Source of the DNA: Eutrophocola sp049446715
GTDB taxonomy: Bacteria; Pseudomonadota; Gammaproteobacteria; Pseudomonadales; Pseudohongiellaceae
Direction of reading: 5' to 3'
Length of the DNA: 64,000 bases
Assembly (NCBI GenBank): GCA_049446715.1
Contig: JBMTQX010000011.1
Location: forward strand, 1 to 64,000
Position 1 is the first letter of the stretch; each line of letters starts with the position of its first letter. The notes under the pieces are model-generated. The model was given only the letters and a program-made list of their open reading frames with translations. It was not told where the DNA came from and ran no database searches. A program made the translations under genes and the position numbers. This document shows, piece after piece, positions 43,490 through 52,938 of this stretch.

Positions 43490-45664
43490 TCAGGCGCCGG
43501 TTTCCGCCAGCGCTGGCGGCATATCCGGCAGAAACGTTTCCTGGCGGTAAGGTGGCATGGAGGCGATGATGCCCTTGCCATAAAACTTCTTGCGCAAACG
43601 CTCATCGAGAATGGTAATGCGCCCGGCATCATGCTGGGTGCGCAGCAAACGGCCGCTGGCCTGGATTAGGCGCATGGACGCTTCCGGCACGGCAATCTCC
43701 ATGAAAGGATTGCGGCCCTGGGCCTTCACCCAGTCCCCCAGCGTGGCTTCTACAGGATCGTTGGGAACCGAGAAGGGAATTTTGGCGATGATAACGTGGA
43801 CACAGTAATCCCCGGGCAGGTCGATACCTTCCGTCATGCTGGCCAGTCCGAAAATGATGCTGGTCTTGCCGGCGTCCACGCGTTCCTTGTGCAGGCGGAT
43901 CAGCTCCTGCTTGGCATGGTCGTCCTGAGACAGGATGTTGAATTGCATATCCTCCGACAGGCCCTGCAGCACGGACTGCATTTGCCGCCGTGAGGAAAAC
44001 AGCACCAGGTTGCCCTTTCTGTCGTCGATCAATCCGGGCAGAACACTGATGATGGCCTGTGTATGATCGTCGGCACGCCCCGGATCAAAACCGCTGTCCG
44101 GAATCTGCAGTACGGCACGGTTGCCAAAGTCGAACGGGCTGGTCAGCTGGCGGTAGAGTGTGTCCTCATGCAAACCGGTGCGCATGCTGAGAAAGTCGAA
44201 GCTGCCCATGGCTGTCAGGGTGGCCGATGTCAGGACCGCGGCAAAACAATCATTCCACAGGTATTCGATCAAGGCATCTGCCGCCAGTACCGGGCTCGAT
44301 GAGACAGTGATTTCGGTCTCATTGCCTTGTGGCCTGAACGTCAACCAGCGGGCATTGGGGGCATAACCAGCATGGTCCTCAATGGCAAAGGTGCGGAAAA
44401 GCTGGATGGCGCCTTCGGCGCGGGACTGCATGATGCCGAACACCGGGTACCAGTTCTCCGCCGTCTGGCGATCAATTTCCCCCATGTCATTTTCCATGAA
44501 ATCCTTGAGGCGGTCGGTAATCCGTTTCAGGCGCTCATCCAGTTCACGGAACTCCCCCATGACATTACTGGCCACTTCACGCATGCCGTCCGGCACCACG
44601 CCCTGATCAAACGTGTATTGGGTAATATCGCCACTGGCGTTGGCCGCTTCAGCCTGGGCACTGTAGTCCTGAAACAGCGGCATGTGCTGCTGCAGCGCGG
44701 CCCGTGTCTGTTCGGCAGCCACCCGCGCCTTGTCCAGCTGCGTAGCGAGATCATCATCACGTCCCAGCTCGCCGCTGACATTCTTGAATATGGCGGTAAT
44801 GCGGTCGAGCCAGGTCAGCGAGGCCCGCAGCCGTATGAAGTGGGAAAAATGCGAAACGCCTTTCAATGGCAAGTGATGGGCCTCGTCAAAGATGTAGATG
44901 CAGTCCTCCGGCGGCGGCAGGATGACGCCGCCTCCCAAGGCCAGATCCGACAGCACCAGGTCATGATTGGCCACGATGCAGTCCGCTTTCTGCATGTTGT
45001 TGCGACTTCTGAAAAAGCAGCAGTTGCTGAAGTTGGAACAGCGGTTGCCGGAACACTGGCCTTTTTCCACCGCGACGTTGCGCCACTGATTTTCGTTGAG
45101 AACCGTTTTCCAGTCATCGCGGTCACCCTTCCAGTGGCCATCAATCAGGGCATCCAGCATGTCCTGATACAGTTCGCGGTCAGCTGCCGTCGGGTCTTCC
45201 AGTTCCAGCCCGTACAGGTCGAGCATGGCCTCCTGGCTGCTGCCGGTTTTCAGGGCGTTGTCGAGCTTGGATAGGCACAGGTAGCGCCCCCTGCCCTTGG
45301 CCAGGGAATAGGAGAACTGCATTTCACTGTGTTTGAGCAGGTCCGGGATGTCCTTGTTCATCACCTGCTCCTGCAGCGCCACCGTGGCCGTGGCCAGCAC
45401 GACTTTCTTGTTCATGGCCTTGGCAACAGGAATAGTGGCCAGCAGGTAGGCAATGGTTTTCCCGATACCGGTGCCGGCCTCTATGACGCAGATTGCCGGT
45501 TTGGCCGAGGTGCGATGACCCTCGTCATCCATTTCCGTGCTGGCGATGCTGTTGGCAATATCCGCGATCATCTGCTTCTGCCCGGGGCGATTCTGCAGGT
45601 CGCGGTTACTGACGAGCGTGGAATAGTGGTGCTGAATGATGTGCTTGAGTTCGTCGGAAAGCAT
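43490..45664 (-). CDS. dinG: ATP-dependent DNA helicase DinG
   Basis: A 724-residue XPD-like 5'-3' helicase. Walker A is EAGTGIGKT (62-70), the DEAH box is FDEAHHLP, and a cysteine cluster between them (CLSK ... CSGNRCSNFSNCCFF) would hold the [4Fe-4S] cluster. The C-terminal motifs are VLFSSRRQMQ, TEGIDLPGD and QASGRLLRTQHDAGRITILD. It unwinds D-loops, R-loops and forked DNA. The next gene to the left, yghU, starts 93 nt after its stop. Confidence 0.93.
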   Translation of the reverse strand: MLSDELKHIIQHHYSTLVSNRDLQNRPGQKQMIADIANSIASTEMDDEGHRTSAKPAICVIEAGTGIGKTIAYLLATIPVAKAMNKKVVLATATVALQEQVMNKDIPDLLKHSEMQFSYSLAKGRGRYLCLSKLDNALKTGSSQEAMLDLYGLELEDPTAADRELYQDMLDALIDGHWKGDRDDWKTVLNENQWRNVAVEKGQCSGNRCSNFSNCCFFRSRNNMQKADCIVANHDLVLSDLALGGGVILPPPEDCIYIFDEAHHLPLKGVSHFSHFIRLRASLTWLDRITAIFKNVSGELGRDDDLATQLDKARVAAEQTRAALQQHMPLFQDYSAQAEAANASGDITQYTFDQGVVPDGMREVASNVMGEFRELDERLKRITDRLKDFMENDMGEIDRQTAENWYPVFGIMQSRAEGAIQLFRTFAIEDHAGYAPNARWLTFRPQGNETEITVSSSPVLAADALIEYLWNDCFAAVLTSATLTAMGSFDFLSMRTGLHEDTLYRQLTSPFDFGNRAVLQIPDSGFDPGRADDHTQAIISVLPGLIDDRKGNLVLFSSRRQMQSVLQGLSEDMQFNILSQDDHAKQELIRLHKERVDAGKTSIIFGLASMTEGIDLPGDYCVHVIIAKIPFSVPNDPVEATLGDWVKAQGRNPFMEIAVPEASMRLIQASGRLLRTQHDAGRITILDERLRKKFYGKGIIASMPPYRQETFLPDMPPALAETGA

Positions 45665-45844
45665 CAGCAGTGCACCCGGTCTGGCACCGGGAGTAGTGGG
45701 TCACCAGGCAAGGGAGAGCGAATAGCCCCGTTCGGGCAAGGGGTTGTACAACTGTTCATGCAGCGTTTTATGCCATTGAGTATGCAGGCAATCATGCATT
45801 CAATATAGTTGGCGGGTGGCGGATTTACCAAAGACTTGTCGCTG

Positions 45845-47008
45845 TCAGGCTGCGCCGACTTCGGCCTTGCGGATCACCGGGTTGGCATACATGTTGAGCA
45901 CATAGGGCTGGAGATGTTTAGGCATGCTGTTCAGACGCTCCTGGAACTCCCGGCGTTTGCGACCGATTTCGCTAGCGGAAAGGCCCAGCAAGGCCGGCAG
46001 AGTGCTTAAATCCAGGGAGTCCTTTTTCACCATTTCCATGGCAAGGTAGTTCACCGCATGCAGCTTGTAGCTGCTGATGATCCTGGCATCGAGTTCGCGG
46101 GCCACACCCTCCGCCGTGACTGCATCGGGGAACACCATGCGCGAACCGAACGTGACATGCACATCGCCTTTATCACCGACGATGCCGGTGAGGATACTGC
46201 GGACGTCGGAATTCTCATCCTTTTCGAACTTGCCGGTTGTATCGATCGTGTACAGCTCCTCGGCCTTGTAGCGATCGCAGGGGTCATACTCGTAGGAAAT
46301 GGACACCGGAACGATATTCAGGGAGTTCATGGACTCCTGCAGGCTCAGGCGCAGCGTGGATTCCCGATCCGCCATGTGGAGCATCTTGATGATGGCGGTC
46401 TCGGTCTTGTCGATACCGTCTTTCGCGCGGCCCTCGCGCTGGGCAATCCAGACGTTGTTGTCCGACTTGATGCAATGATGAATGTAAGCCGACAGCTGCT
46501 TGCTGGCCTTTAGCAGGTCCCTGCCCTGCACGGAACGTTTGACGATAAAACTCTTGTTGAGCTTCATCAGGTCAGTCAGGAAGGGGCGCTTCAGGAGGTT
46601 GTCGCCAATGGCAATCTGCAGCGTGTCCAGGCCATGGTGGTAGATCATGTAATTGACCAGCGCCGGGTCCATAGTGATGTCGCGATGGTTGCTGATGAAC
46701 AGGTAGGGCTGGGCAGTATCCAGCGTGTCGAGCCCCTCCGACGTCAGGCCGGTCGTGGTGTCTTCAATCAGTTTGTCCAGGTACTTCTCGATGACCAGTT
46801 GCACGTCATGGATGGTCTGAACATGGGCAGTCTCCTCCCGCAGGGCAGCCTGGACCTTGCCGGCTACCCAGCCCGGCAGGAAGCGGAACAACAGCGGATG
46901 CTTGAACTTGGCCAGTGCCCTGGCAAGCGCTTCATCCTGCAATAGTCGGTCAACAACCGGCCTGACCTCTCCATCCCCGTAGGGCCTGATGTCATCAAAT
47001 GAATCCAT
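45845..47008 (-). CDS. PlsC/PlsB-like phospholipid acyltransferase
   Basis: A 387-residue protein with glycerolipid acyltransferase motifs: I, SNHRDITMDP (His108; the Asp follows after five residues instead of the usual four); II, FIVKR; III, QREGRAKDG; IV, IVPVSISYEYDP. No clear membrane helix is seen, so it is likely peripheral. The substrate may be lysophosphatidate or glycerol phosphate. The C-terminal 120 residues are an extra helical region. It is a single gene with a 180-nt gap after it. Confidence 0.75.
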   Translation of the reverse strand: MDSFDDIRPYGDGEVRPVVDRLLQDEALARALAKFKHPLLFRFLPGWVAGKVQAALREETAHVQTIHDVQLVIEKYLDKLIEDTTTGLTSEGLDTLDTAQPYLFISNHRDITMDPALVNYMIYHHGLDTLQIAIGDNLLKRPFLTDLMKLNKSFIVKRSVQGRDLLKASKQLSAYIHHCIKSDNNVWIAQREGRAKDGIDKTETAIIKMLHMADRESTLRLSLQESMNSLNIVPVSISYEYDPCDRYKAEELYTIDTTGKFEKDENSDVRSILTGIVGDKGDVHVTFGSRMVFPDAVTAEGVARELDARIISSYKLHAVNYLAMEMVKKDSLDLSTLPALLGLSASEIGRKRREFQERLNSMPKHLQPYVLNMYANPVIRKAEVGAA

Positions 47009-47089
47009 AGGAAAACGTGTAAGTTGTGGGAAAGCGCGATTTTAAAGGGTTAGCCGGTAAATTGGAAAAAAAGCTGCCCGGGTGCGCAC

Positions 47090-48322
47090 TTACCGGGGGA
47101 AATAGCTTAGCAGCTGCAGCACCATCAGGTAGCCAAACACAACCAGGCTGATGATCAGCAGGGCTTTGCTTTTCCAGGAATTGACCTGATCAGACAGCCA
47201 GCGTGACTGGTTGTTCATATACAGCAGCAAACCTGCCAGCAGCGGCATGAACATGGCACCGGTGACCGCATAGGTAATGACAATCCAGACCGGCCGCTCC
47301 AGCAAGAGCAGGCTCATGGGCAGCACGGCCAGGTAAATCAGGTAACCGCGGTAGGCCCGGGTTCTGGAAATACTGGCCTGGGAATTCAGCAGGTGGGAAT
47401 GCTGGCGGAAATGGTAGATAAAGTTGGCAAACAGGAACGGCACGCCATGCCAGACGCCTATCATGGAACTGAACACCGCCCCCCAGAAACCGAACAGGAA
47501 TATCCACTTGCCAGTTTCCCCGGTGACTGGCACCAGCTGGTCGGCTACTGCCAGCGCCATGTTGTTACCGGCCACCACCTCCGGCTGGACACCTGCCGAG
47601 ACGATAATGATGGCAATGCCGAATAAGGCTGTCAGGCCATAGGCCACGCCCAGGTCTACGCGCATCACCGGCATCATCTTCCGCCCTTCCCAGCCGGCTT
47701 CCCGCATCCAGTAGCCATAGCTCATGATCGTGATGCTGCCGCCAACCCCGCCGATGATGCCCAGCACATAGGCCATGCCACTGTCCGGCACCTTCGGTAT
47801 CAGCATGCCTGCAGCAATGTCGCCCAGGTCCGGCAGGACCATGATGGCGCAATACAGGACCGTGACAAACATCAGGCCAATGAAGAATTTCATGGCTGCT
47901 TCGAGCAGGTCATAAACGCCGAACCAGACGATCACCAGGGCAATCAGCGCATGGATGGCGCCCCACACACCGACAGACAGCTGGGGAAAAAAGGCATAGG
48001 CCGCCAGGCCACAGGCCGCCATCATCGCTGCTGCCACCATGAAGGTCCACAGGCACAGGTAGGCGGCAAAGTACCAGCTGAACAAACGCGGCAAGTGGTC
48101 AATCCAGCCTTCCAGCAGTGTGGTGCCGGTGGCCAGTTGCCAGCGCCCGATGCCTTCGGTAATAACAAACTTGAGAATGCCGCCAAAGACGACAGCCCAG
48201 AGCAGGATGGTGCCGAACTGAGCGCCGGCCGCCGAAGCTGCCACGATATCGCCGGCGCCAAGCCCGGTAGCCGCCACAATGATGCCGGGGCCGGTGTGTT
48301 TCAGGATGGACAGTTTGCTCAT
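47090..48322 (-). CDS. Nramp-like divalent metal transporter with non-canonical metal site
   Basis: A 410-residue inner-membrane protein with about 11 helices and Nramp-family layout (GPGIIVAATGLGAGDIVAASAAGAQFG; GGVGGSITIMSYGYWMREAG). Classical Nramps have DPGN in helix 1 and MPHN in helix 6; here the equivalent positions read GAGD (22-25) and SYGY. Mn2+/Fe2+ transport by the standard site is therefore doubtful, and Mg2+ or another substrate is possible. The start overlaps the sbcB stop as ATGA, so the two are translationally coupled. Confidence 0.8.
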   Translation of the reverse strand: MSKLSILKHTGPGIIVAATGLGAGDIVAASAAGAQFGTILLWAVVFGGILKFVITEGIGRWQLATGTTLLEGWIDHLPRLFSWYFAAYLCLWTFMVAAAMMAACGLAAYAFFPQLSVGVWGAIHALIALVIVWFGVYDLLEAAMKFFIGLMFVTVLYCAIMVLPDLGDIAAGMLIPKVPDSGMAYVLGIIGGVGGSITIMSYGYWMREAGWEGRKMMPVMRVDLGVAYGLTALFGIAIIIVSAGVQPEVVAGNNMALAVADQLVPVTGETGKWIFLFGFWGAVFSSMIGVWHGVPFLFANFIYHFRQHSHLLNSQASISRTRAYRGYLIYLAVLPMSLLLLERPVWIVITYAVTGAMFMPLLAGLLLYMNNQSRWLSDQVNSWKSKALLIISLVVFGYLMVLQLLSYFPR

Positions 48323-49767
48323 GGCGTCACCCCTGCCCGCTCACAGACCTGCTCACCATAACGGCGCAGTGCCGCCAGCAGGTCTGCCTGCTGCGGATGG
48401 GATTGTGCCAACTCTGCCAGTCGCCTGAAAAATGCCTGGGCTGTCAGGCCGACGCCGTTCGGGTTTGCGGTCAGCTGCTCAGCACACCATGCCTGCCAGT
48501 GCTGGCTTTCAACCTCATCGAGCGTATCCGGAAAATTGCGTGACCGATAGCGAAACAGCATTTCCTCCAGGCGCGGATCCTGGAACTGAAAGGTCATTTC
48601 CGGTAGCTGCTCGGCCCGGGCAGTAGGAATGATCTGCATTTGCTCACGGTCGTGGTCGGAGAAAAAACCGCCGCTGTACAACATGTGATCAGGATCAGTG
48701 ATCACGGGCAAATCCGGCTCGGCGAAGACCTGTCGCAGCTTGGCGCCCAAGGTCCTGTCATCCAGCAGGGTCTGGCGATGGCGTTCGCAGGCCGCCAGGT
48801 CGATGTGATATTTCTGCACGGTCTCATCAGCGAGGACCGACAGCGGTGCCAGTGCCGGACACTTGTTGAGATGCACGGTCTTGAGCGCAATCCGTTCCTC
48901 GCCTTCAGCCAGAGCATCCCGGGCAGTAAAGACCAGGCGACGGATTTCCTCCGGTTCCCGGTCCAGCCAGGTTTCAGGATCCTGGGACAGATCGTATACC
49001 ACGACACCGTTCTGATTCGTGGGATGCATCACCAGCGGCATCACGACAGCCAGGCAGCCACGGCTGGATGGAATCATGCCGGACACATGCAGCAGCATGT
49101 CTTTTTTGTTCAGGTCGAGCAGAGGCTTGACCTTGTTCTTGCTGCGCAGCTGGTAATACCAGTCATAGAGCCTGGGCTGTTTCTTCCTGATGAGTTTGGC
49201 CATGGCTATCGTGGCGCGCACATCCACCAGAGCATCATGGGCGCCTGCATGGTCAATGCCATTGGCCGCCGTAAGGTCCTCCAGGCGAAAACTGGGGGAA
49301 CCGTCGTCCTTGTGCGGCCATTCGATGCCCCCGGGTCTCAAGGCGTGGGTCATGCGCACCAGGTCGATGATGTCCCAGCGCGAATTGCCGCTTTTCCATT
49401 CACGCTCATAGGGATCGTAAAAACAGCGATAGAGCAGATGCCGGGTCACCTCATCATCGAAGCGAATGCTGTTGTACCCGGCCACGCAGGTCGCCGGCTG
49501 CGTGAACTGCTCGACAATGCGGGCGCAGAACGTCGCTTCGTTGACTCCCTTGGCCAGCGCTTCCTCGGGGTTGATACCGGTCACCAGGCAGGCTTCCGGA
49601 TGCGGTAGGTATTCGGGGGTGGGCTGGCAGAAAAACTCGACCGGATCATCAATGATGTTGAGATCCTCATCTGTACGAATACCGGCAAACTGGCAGGGAC
49701 GATCCTTGCGCGGCTCGGCGCCCCAGGTCTCGTAGTCGTGCCAGAAAATACTGCGATGGTTGTTCAA
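48319..49767 (-). CDS. sbcB: Exodeoxyribonuclease I
   Basis: A 482-residue 3'-5' single-strand DNA exonuclease used in recombination and mismatch repair. DEDDh motifs are FWHDYETWG (Asp11, Glu13), GYNSIRFDDEV and GAHDALVDVRATI; the SH3-like and C-terminal domains follow (HVSGMIPSSRG, HLNKCPALAPL, YRSRNFPDTLDEVE). The best start is TTG 49767 (MNNHRSIFWHDYETWG), which gives the E. coli-like N-terminus. The open frame to 49914 runs into the REP-like repeat and is not expected to be translated. Confidence 0.92.
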   Translation of the reverse strand: MNNHRSIFWHDYETWGAEPRKDRPCQFAGIRTDEDLNIIDDPVEFFCQPTPEYLPHPEACLVTGINPEEALAKGVNEATFCARIVEQFTQPATCVAGYNSIRFDDEVTRHLLYRCFYDPYEREWKSGNSRWDIIDLVRMTHALRPGGIEWPHKDDGSPSFRLEDLTAANGIDHAGAHDALVDVRATIAMAKLIRKKQPRLYDWYYQLRSKNKVKPLLDLNKKDMLLHVSGMIPSSRGCLAVVMPLVMHPTNQNGVVVYDLSQDPETWLDREPEEIRRLVFTARDALAEGEERIALKTVHLNKCPALAPLSVLADETVQKYHIDLAACERHRQTLLDDRTLGAKLRQVFAEPDLPVITDPDHMLYSGGFFSDHDREQMQIIPTARAEQLPEMTFQFQDPRLEEMLFRYRSRNFPDTLDEVESQHWQAWCAEQLTANPNGVGLTAQAFFRRLAELAQSHPQQADLLAALRRYGEQVCERAGVTP

Positions 49768-49860
49768 ACGGGTCTCACGGTTTGCATCATTACTGAATGA
49801 AGCATCCCATAATAAGGCTGCTTGTGTAAGGGACAATGACAATTTACTGTCTGGCCAGCA

Positions 49861-50000
49861 GGTCGGCATAGCGAAGCGGTTGCCGACATTCATAACTTGG
49901 GCTTGTCGGGACACGGCCCTGCGGGCCTATGCCGACCTACAACGTAACCTGAGCAAAACCTGCGTATTCTGCCTCTTGTCTCCTGCCGCCTGCCTCTTTA
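49861..50000. repeat. REP-like doublet followed by TTGCCTC-like tract
   Basis: GGTCGGCATAG (49861-49871) is repeated in perfect inverse as CTATGCCGACC (49927-49937) with 55 nt between. It is followed by GTAACCTGAGC...AAACC and a heptamer tract GCCTCTTGTCTCCTGCCGCCTGCCTC (49971-49996) just before the DUF4159 gene. The same order occurs near argD (28964-29231). Confidence 0.55.
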
Positions 50001-50010
50001 CATTACACTC

Positions 50011-50739
50011 ATGAAATTCAGTACGATCATAGGCCTAATCCTGCTGTCGCTGTCGGGCAGCGTGCTGGCCCAGTTCGGTCGCGGCTACCGCATCTACCAG
50101 AACAACCCACCGGTGCAGGAGTTCACGGCGGCACGCTGGCACTTCGGTACCAACGGCGATATCGGCCACATGGGCTGGTCCCACAACTATCCGGACTCCG
50201 ACATCAATCTCAACGAGTTCCTGGAACGAGCCACGAATATCGACATGGCTATCGAGTCCTACCGCATCATCGAACTGGGCGATCCGGATGTGTTTGATTA
50301 CCCGTTTGCGTATGTTTCCGAGCCGGGCGAAATGGAACTGACTGACCAGGAAGTGACCAACCTGCGCGAGTTCATCCTGCGTGGCGGTTTCATTCTAATG
50401 GATGACTTTGATGGTCCCTGGCAGTTTGCCCAGATGCGTTCACAGGTTAAACGGGCTTTTCCCGACAACGAACTGGTCCGCGTGCCGATCGATCATGAAG
50501 TGTTTCGGGTGCATACGTCGCTGGAAAATCTGGCCGCCATGGCCGACTCTGTGCCTGGAGGTGAGATCATATATTACGGCCTGTTCGATGACAGTGGCCG
50601 GCTTGGCCTGCTGGCCGGACACAATAATGACCTGGCCAATTTCTGGGACTGGTACGCCGACGGCACCATGCCCCTGAAACCGTCAATCGATGCCTTCCGG
50701 CTCGGTACCAACGCCGTGGTGTATTCCTTTACCCACTAG
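50011..50739 (+). CDS. Secreted DUF4159 protein
   Basis: A 242-residue protein with a signal peptide (about residues 1-20, SVLAQ). The DUF4159 domain occupies the rest, with FTAARWHFGTNGDIGHMGWSHNYPDSDINLNEFL, IIELGDPDVFDYPFAYVSEPGEMELTDQEVTNLREFILRGGFILMDDF and VPIDHEVFRVHTSL. The fold resembles a glutamine-amidotransferase-like domain; function is unknown. No partner gene of the usual DUF4159 kind (MoxR, VWA) is adjacent. Confidence 0.85.
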   Translation: MKFSTIIGLILLSLSGSVLAQFGRGYRIYQNNPPVQEFTAARWHFGTNGDIGHMGWSHNYPDSDINLNEFLERATNIDMAIESYRIIELGDPDVFDYPFAYVSEPGEMELTDQEVTNLREFILRGGFILMDDFDGPWQFAQMRSQVKRAFPDNELVRVPIDHEVFRVHTSLENLAAMADSVPGGEIIYYGLFDDSGRLGLLAGHNNDLANFWDWYADGTMPLKPSIDAFRLGTNAVVYSFTH

Positions 50740-50754
50740 CCGAAACAGGGTGAT

Positions 50755-50791
50755 GTCGGCAAACGGCCCTGTGGGCTTGGGCCGACCGACC
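50755..50791. repeat. REP-like palindromic repeat, copy near DUF4159
   Basis: GTCGGCAAACGGCCCTGTGGGC...GGGCCGACCGACC is the same family as the copies at 5067 and 27350 with a longer arm. It lies between converging genes. Confidence 0.55.
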
Positions 50792-50808
50792 ACAACCCAG
50801 CATGACTT

Positions 50809-51141
50809 TCATGATTTTGGCGGCAGGGTCCTGACAAAGGCCTCGCACATGCCGACCCAGTGCTGCAGTTCAGTATCATCCTCGATACCTTCAGGGGCCA
50901 CATACACCATGCCCTTCATGGCCCGGCCCGTGAAATCCATTTCCCGCGCGTGCGGACGCTCGAGTGCCGCCTTGTCCTGGTCGACGCCCACCCTGGCCAT
51001 CAGCGTATCGCCGACAATACCGCAGGTCATGTGTCCCGACAGCATGACACACAGGCCGGCGAACATTCGCCGTCCGCTATAATCTGCCTTGTCCTAAAAG
51101 TGTCCCCACAGACGTTCTGCCAGACCTTCGTCAAATGCCAT
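50809..51141 (-). pseudogene. TfoX/Sxy N-domain protein with in-frame amber codon
   Basis: From ATG 51141 the frame reads MAFDEGLAERLWGHF, then TAG (51096-51094, codon 16), then DKADYSGRRMFAGLCVMLSGHMTCGIVGDTLMARVG ... MDFTGRAMKGMVYVAPEGIEDD ... FVRTLPPKS. Both parts align in one phase with the TfoX N-terminal domain family (about 110 residues), so the TAG is a single nonsense change. A shorter product starting at ATG 51066 (85 residues) lacks the first helix. This could be a recent pseudogene or an amber-suppressed reading. Confidence 0.75.
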
Positions 51142-51149
51142 GGCCAGCC

Positions 51150-52910
51150 TTAATCCTCCAGGGCAAACACCCAGACCACCCCGCCCTGCGGCACGATCGT
51201 TGTGCGACCCTGCAAGGCATCCAGGCGCCGCTGCATGCCGGCGGCATCGATCCCCCAGCCTGACTGCACAGCCACATACTGCTTGCCGTCCACGGAGAAT
51301 GTGGTGGGCACCCCGGTCACGCCGGAATTCAGGCGCTGCTGCCAGAGCAGTTCACCGGTGCTGGCATTGTGGGCACGGAAATGGCGGTCAGCCGTTCCGC
51401 CGGAAAAGATCAGGTTGCCGCCCGTGGCCAGCACCGGTCCCCAGTTGGCCATCTCGAACTCCTGCGTCCAGACCTCTTCACCGGTGTTGATGTTCCAGGC
51501 CTGGATTTCACCGATGTGGTCAGCGCCCTCGACAATGCGGGCTTCCATGCCGGTAATACCGGTGAAATTCTGGCCCGGCCGGTATTCGGCTTCCGTGCCG
51601 GCCCACGCGGAGCAGTAGTTGTCATTGGCGGGAATGTAGAACAGGCCCGTTTGCGGACTGTAGGCCGCCGGCACCCAGTTCTTGCCACCGGACAGGGACG
51701 GACAGTACTGCGCCAGCTTGCCCAGCCCGGGTTTATGATCGAGATCGTATTCCGGACGCCCGGTCTCCGGGTCCAGGCTGGTAAAAACATTCTGGTACAC
51801 GTAAGGCTCGGCGTCGATGAAATTAATGCCGTCGGCGGTACGCTCCAGCACCCAGAGATAGCCATTGCGACCGGCATGCACCAGGGCCTTGATAGTGCGG
51901 CCGTCACGCTCGACATCCATGAGCACCGGTGGCGAAACCTCATCCCAGTCCCATGATCCGTTCCAGTGGTACTGGTGGTAGCCCTTCATTTCCCCGGTGT
52001 CCACGTCCAGGGCAATCACCGAATTGGCAAACAGGTTGTCGCCGGGGCGGAGCTCTCCTGTCCACGGGCCGGCATTGCCGGTGCCCCAGAAGCTCAGGTT
52101 CAGCTCAGGATCATAGTTGCCGGTCACCCAGATGGAAGCACCCCCGGTTTCCCATGCGCCTTCCGGCCAGCTGTCATTGCCGAACTCTCCGGGCGCCGGC
52201 ACCGTGTAGGTCTTCCACACCTCGTCACCGGTTTGTGCATCCAGCGCGGTGACAAAGCCGCGCACACCACGTTCCCCGCCGGAGACACCGACCAGGATCT
52301 TGCCTTTCGCCGCCATCGGCGCCAGGGTCATGTAGTAGCCGGCCCGGTAGTTGGCAACGGGCTTCTCCCAGATAACCTCGCCGGTTTGCGCATCCAGCGC
52401 CACCAGGTTGGCATCCGAGGTGGCCATGTAGACGCGGTCGCCGTAAAGCGCCACACCGCGGTTGGTCGGGTGAATCAGGCTGATATCAAACGGCAGCTGG
52501 CGTGCGTATTCCCACAATCCCTCACCGGTGGCGGCATCGACGGCAATGACATGGTTAAGCGGCGTGGTGATGTACATGATGCCGTTGTTCACCATCGGTG
52601 GTGACTGATGGCCTTCGGTCACCCCGGTGGACATGGTCCAGGCCAGCGACAGGTTGCCGACATTGCCGGCATGGATGTCATCCAGCGGTGAATAGCCCCA
52701 GCCATCGTAGGTGCGGCGAAACATCAGCCAGTTTTCCGGCTCCGGATCGCGCAGACGGGCGTCGGTGACCGGTACTGCAGTGCGGGCCTGTGGCATGGCC
52801 GGCATGGTGTTCATGGTGCCGGATGCACAGGCGACCAGGGACAGCACACCGGCCAGCAGACTGGAGTTGTATGCTGTCGTTTTCAATACACGATGGATGT
52901 TGGATGACAT
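51150..52910 (-). CDS. PQQ-dependent alcohol-dehydrogenase-like quinoprotein (lipoprotein)
   Basis: A 586-residue eight-bladed propeller protein with a lipobox (LVAC, Cys28). Propeller W-motifs recur (AVDAATGEGLWEY, ALDAQTGEVIWEK, NINTGEEVWTQEF, NASTGELLWQQRL). The family core GVSGGERGVRGFVTALDAQTG and GASIWVTGNYDPELNLSFWGTGNAGPW place it with methanol/ethanol dehydrogenases. The catalytic Asp region is WDWDE, i.e. Asp-x-Asp, as in lanthanide enzymes. The adjacent-Cys ring of methanol dehydrogenase is not visible. It oxidises an alcohol or similar substrate in the periplasm; the substrate is unknown. ATG 52910 follows GGGGGAACCTC. The Rieske gene is 28 nt upstream, so the two should share a message. 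Confidence 0.85.
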   Translation of the reverse strand: MSSNIHRVLKTTAYNSSLLAGVLSLVACASGTMNTMPAMPQARTAVPVTDARLRDPEPENWLMFRRTYDGWGYSPLDDIHAGNVGNLSLAWTMSTGVTEGHQSPPMVNNGIMYITTPLNHVIAVDAATGEGLWEYARQLPFDISLIHPTNRGVALYGDRVYMATSDANLVALDAQTGEVIWEKPVANYRAGYYMTLAPMAAKGKILVGVSGGERGVRGFVTALDAQTGDEVWKTYTVPAPGEFGNDSWPEGAWETGGASIWVTGNYDPELNLSFWGTGNAGPWTGELRPGDNLFANSVIALDVDTGEMKGYHQYHWNGSWDWDEVSPPVLMDVERDGRTIKALVHAGRNGYLWVLERTADGINFIDAEPYVYQNVFTSLDPETGRPEYDLDHKPGLGKLAQYCPSLSGGKNWVPAAYSPQTGLFYIPANDNYCSAWAGTEAEYRPGQNFTGITGMEARIVEGADHIGEIQAWNINTGEEVWTQEFEMANWGPVLATGGNLIFSGGTADRHFRAHNASTGELLWQQRLNSGVTGVPTTFSVDGKQYVAVQSGWGIDAAGMQRRLDALQGRTTIVPQGGVVWVFALED

Positions 52911-52938
52911 GAGGTTCCCCCAGTAATGTAATTGTTGT

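Noticed and set aside
44327..45274. 315-codon plus-strand frame
   Set aside because: Antisense to dinG, which has intact helicase motifs.
51150..52910. XoxF methanol dehydrogenase
   Set aside because: It has the Asp-x-Asp pair but lacks the visible Cys-Cys ring and has no xoxG/xoxJ neighbours, so a specific methanol call is not supported.
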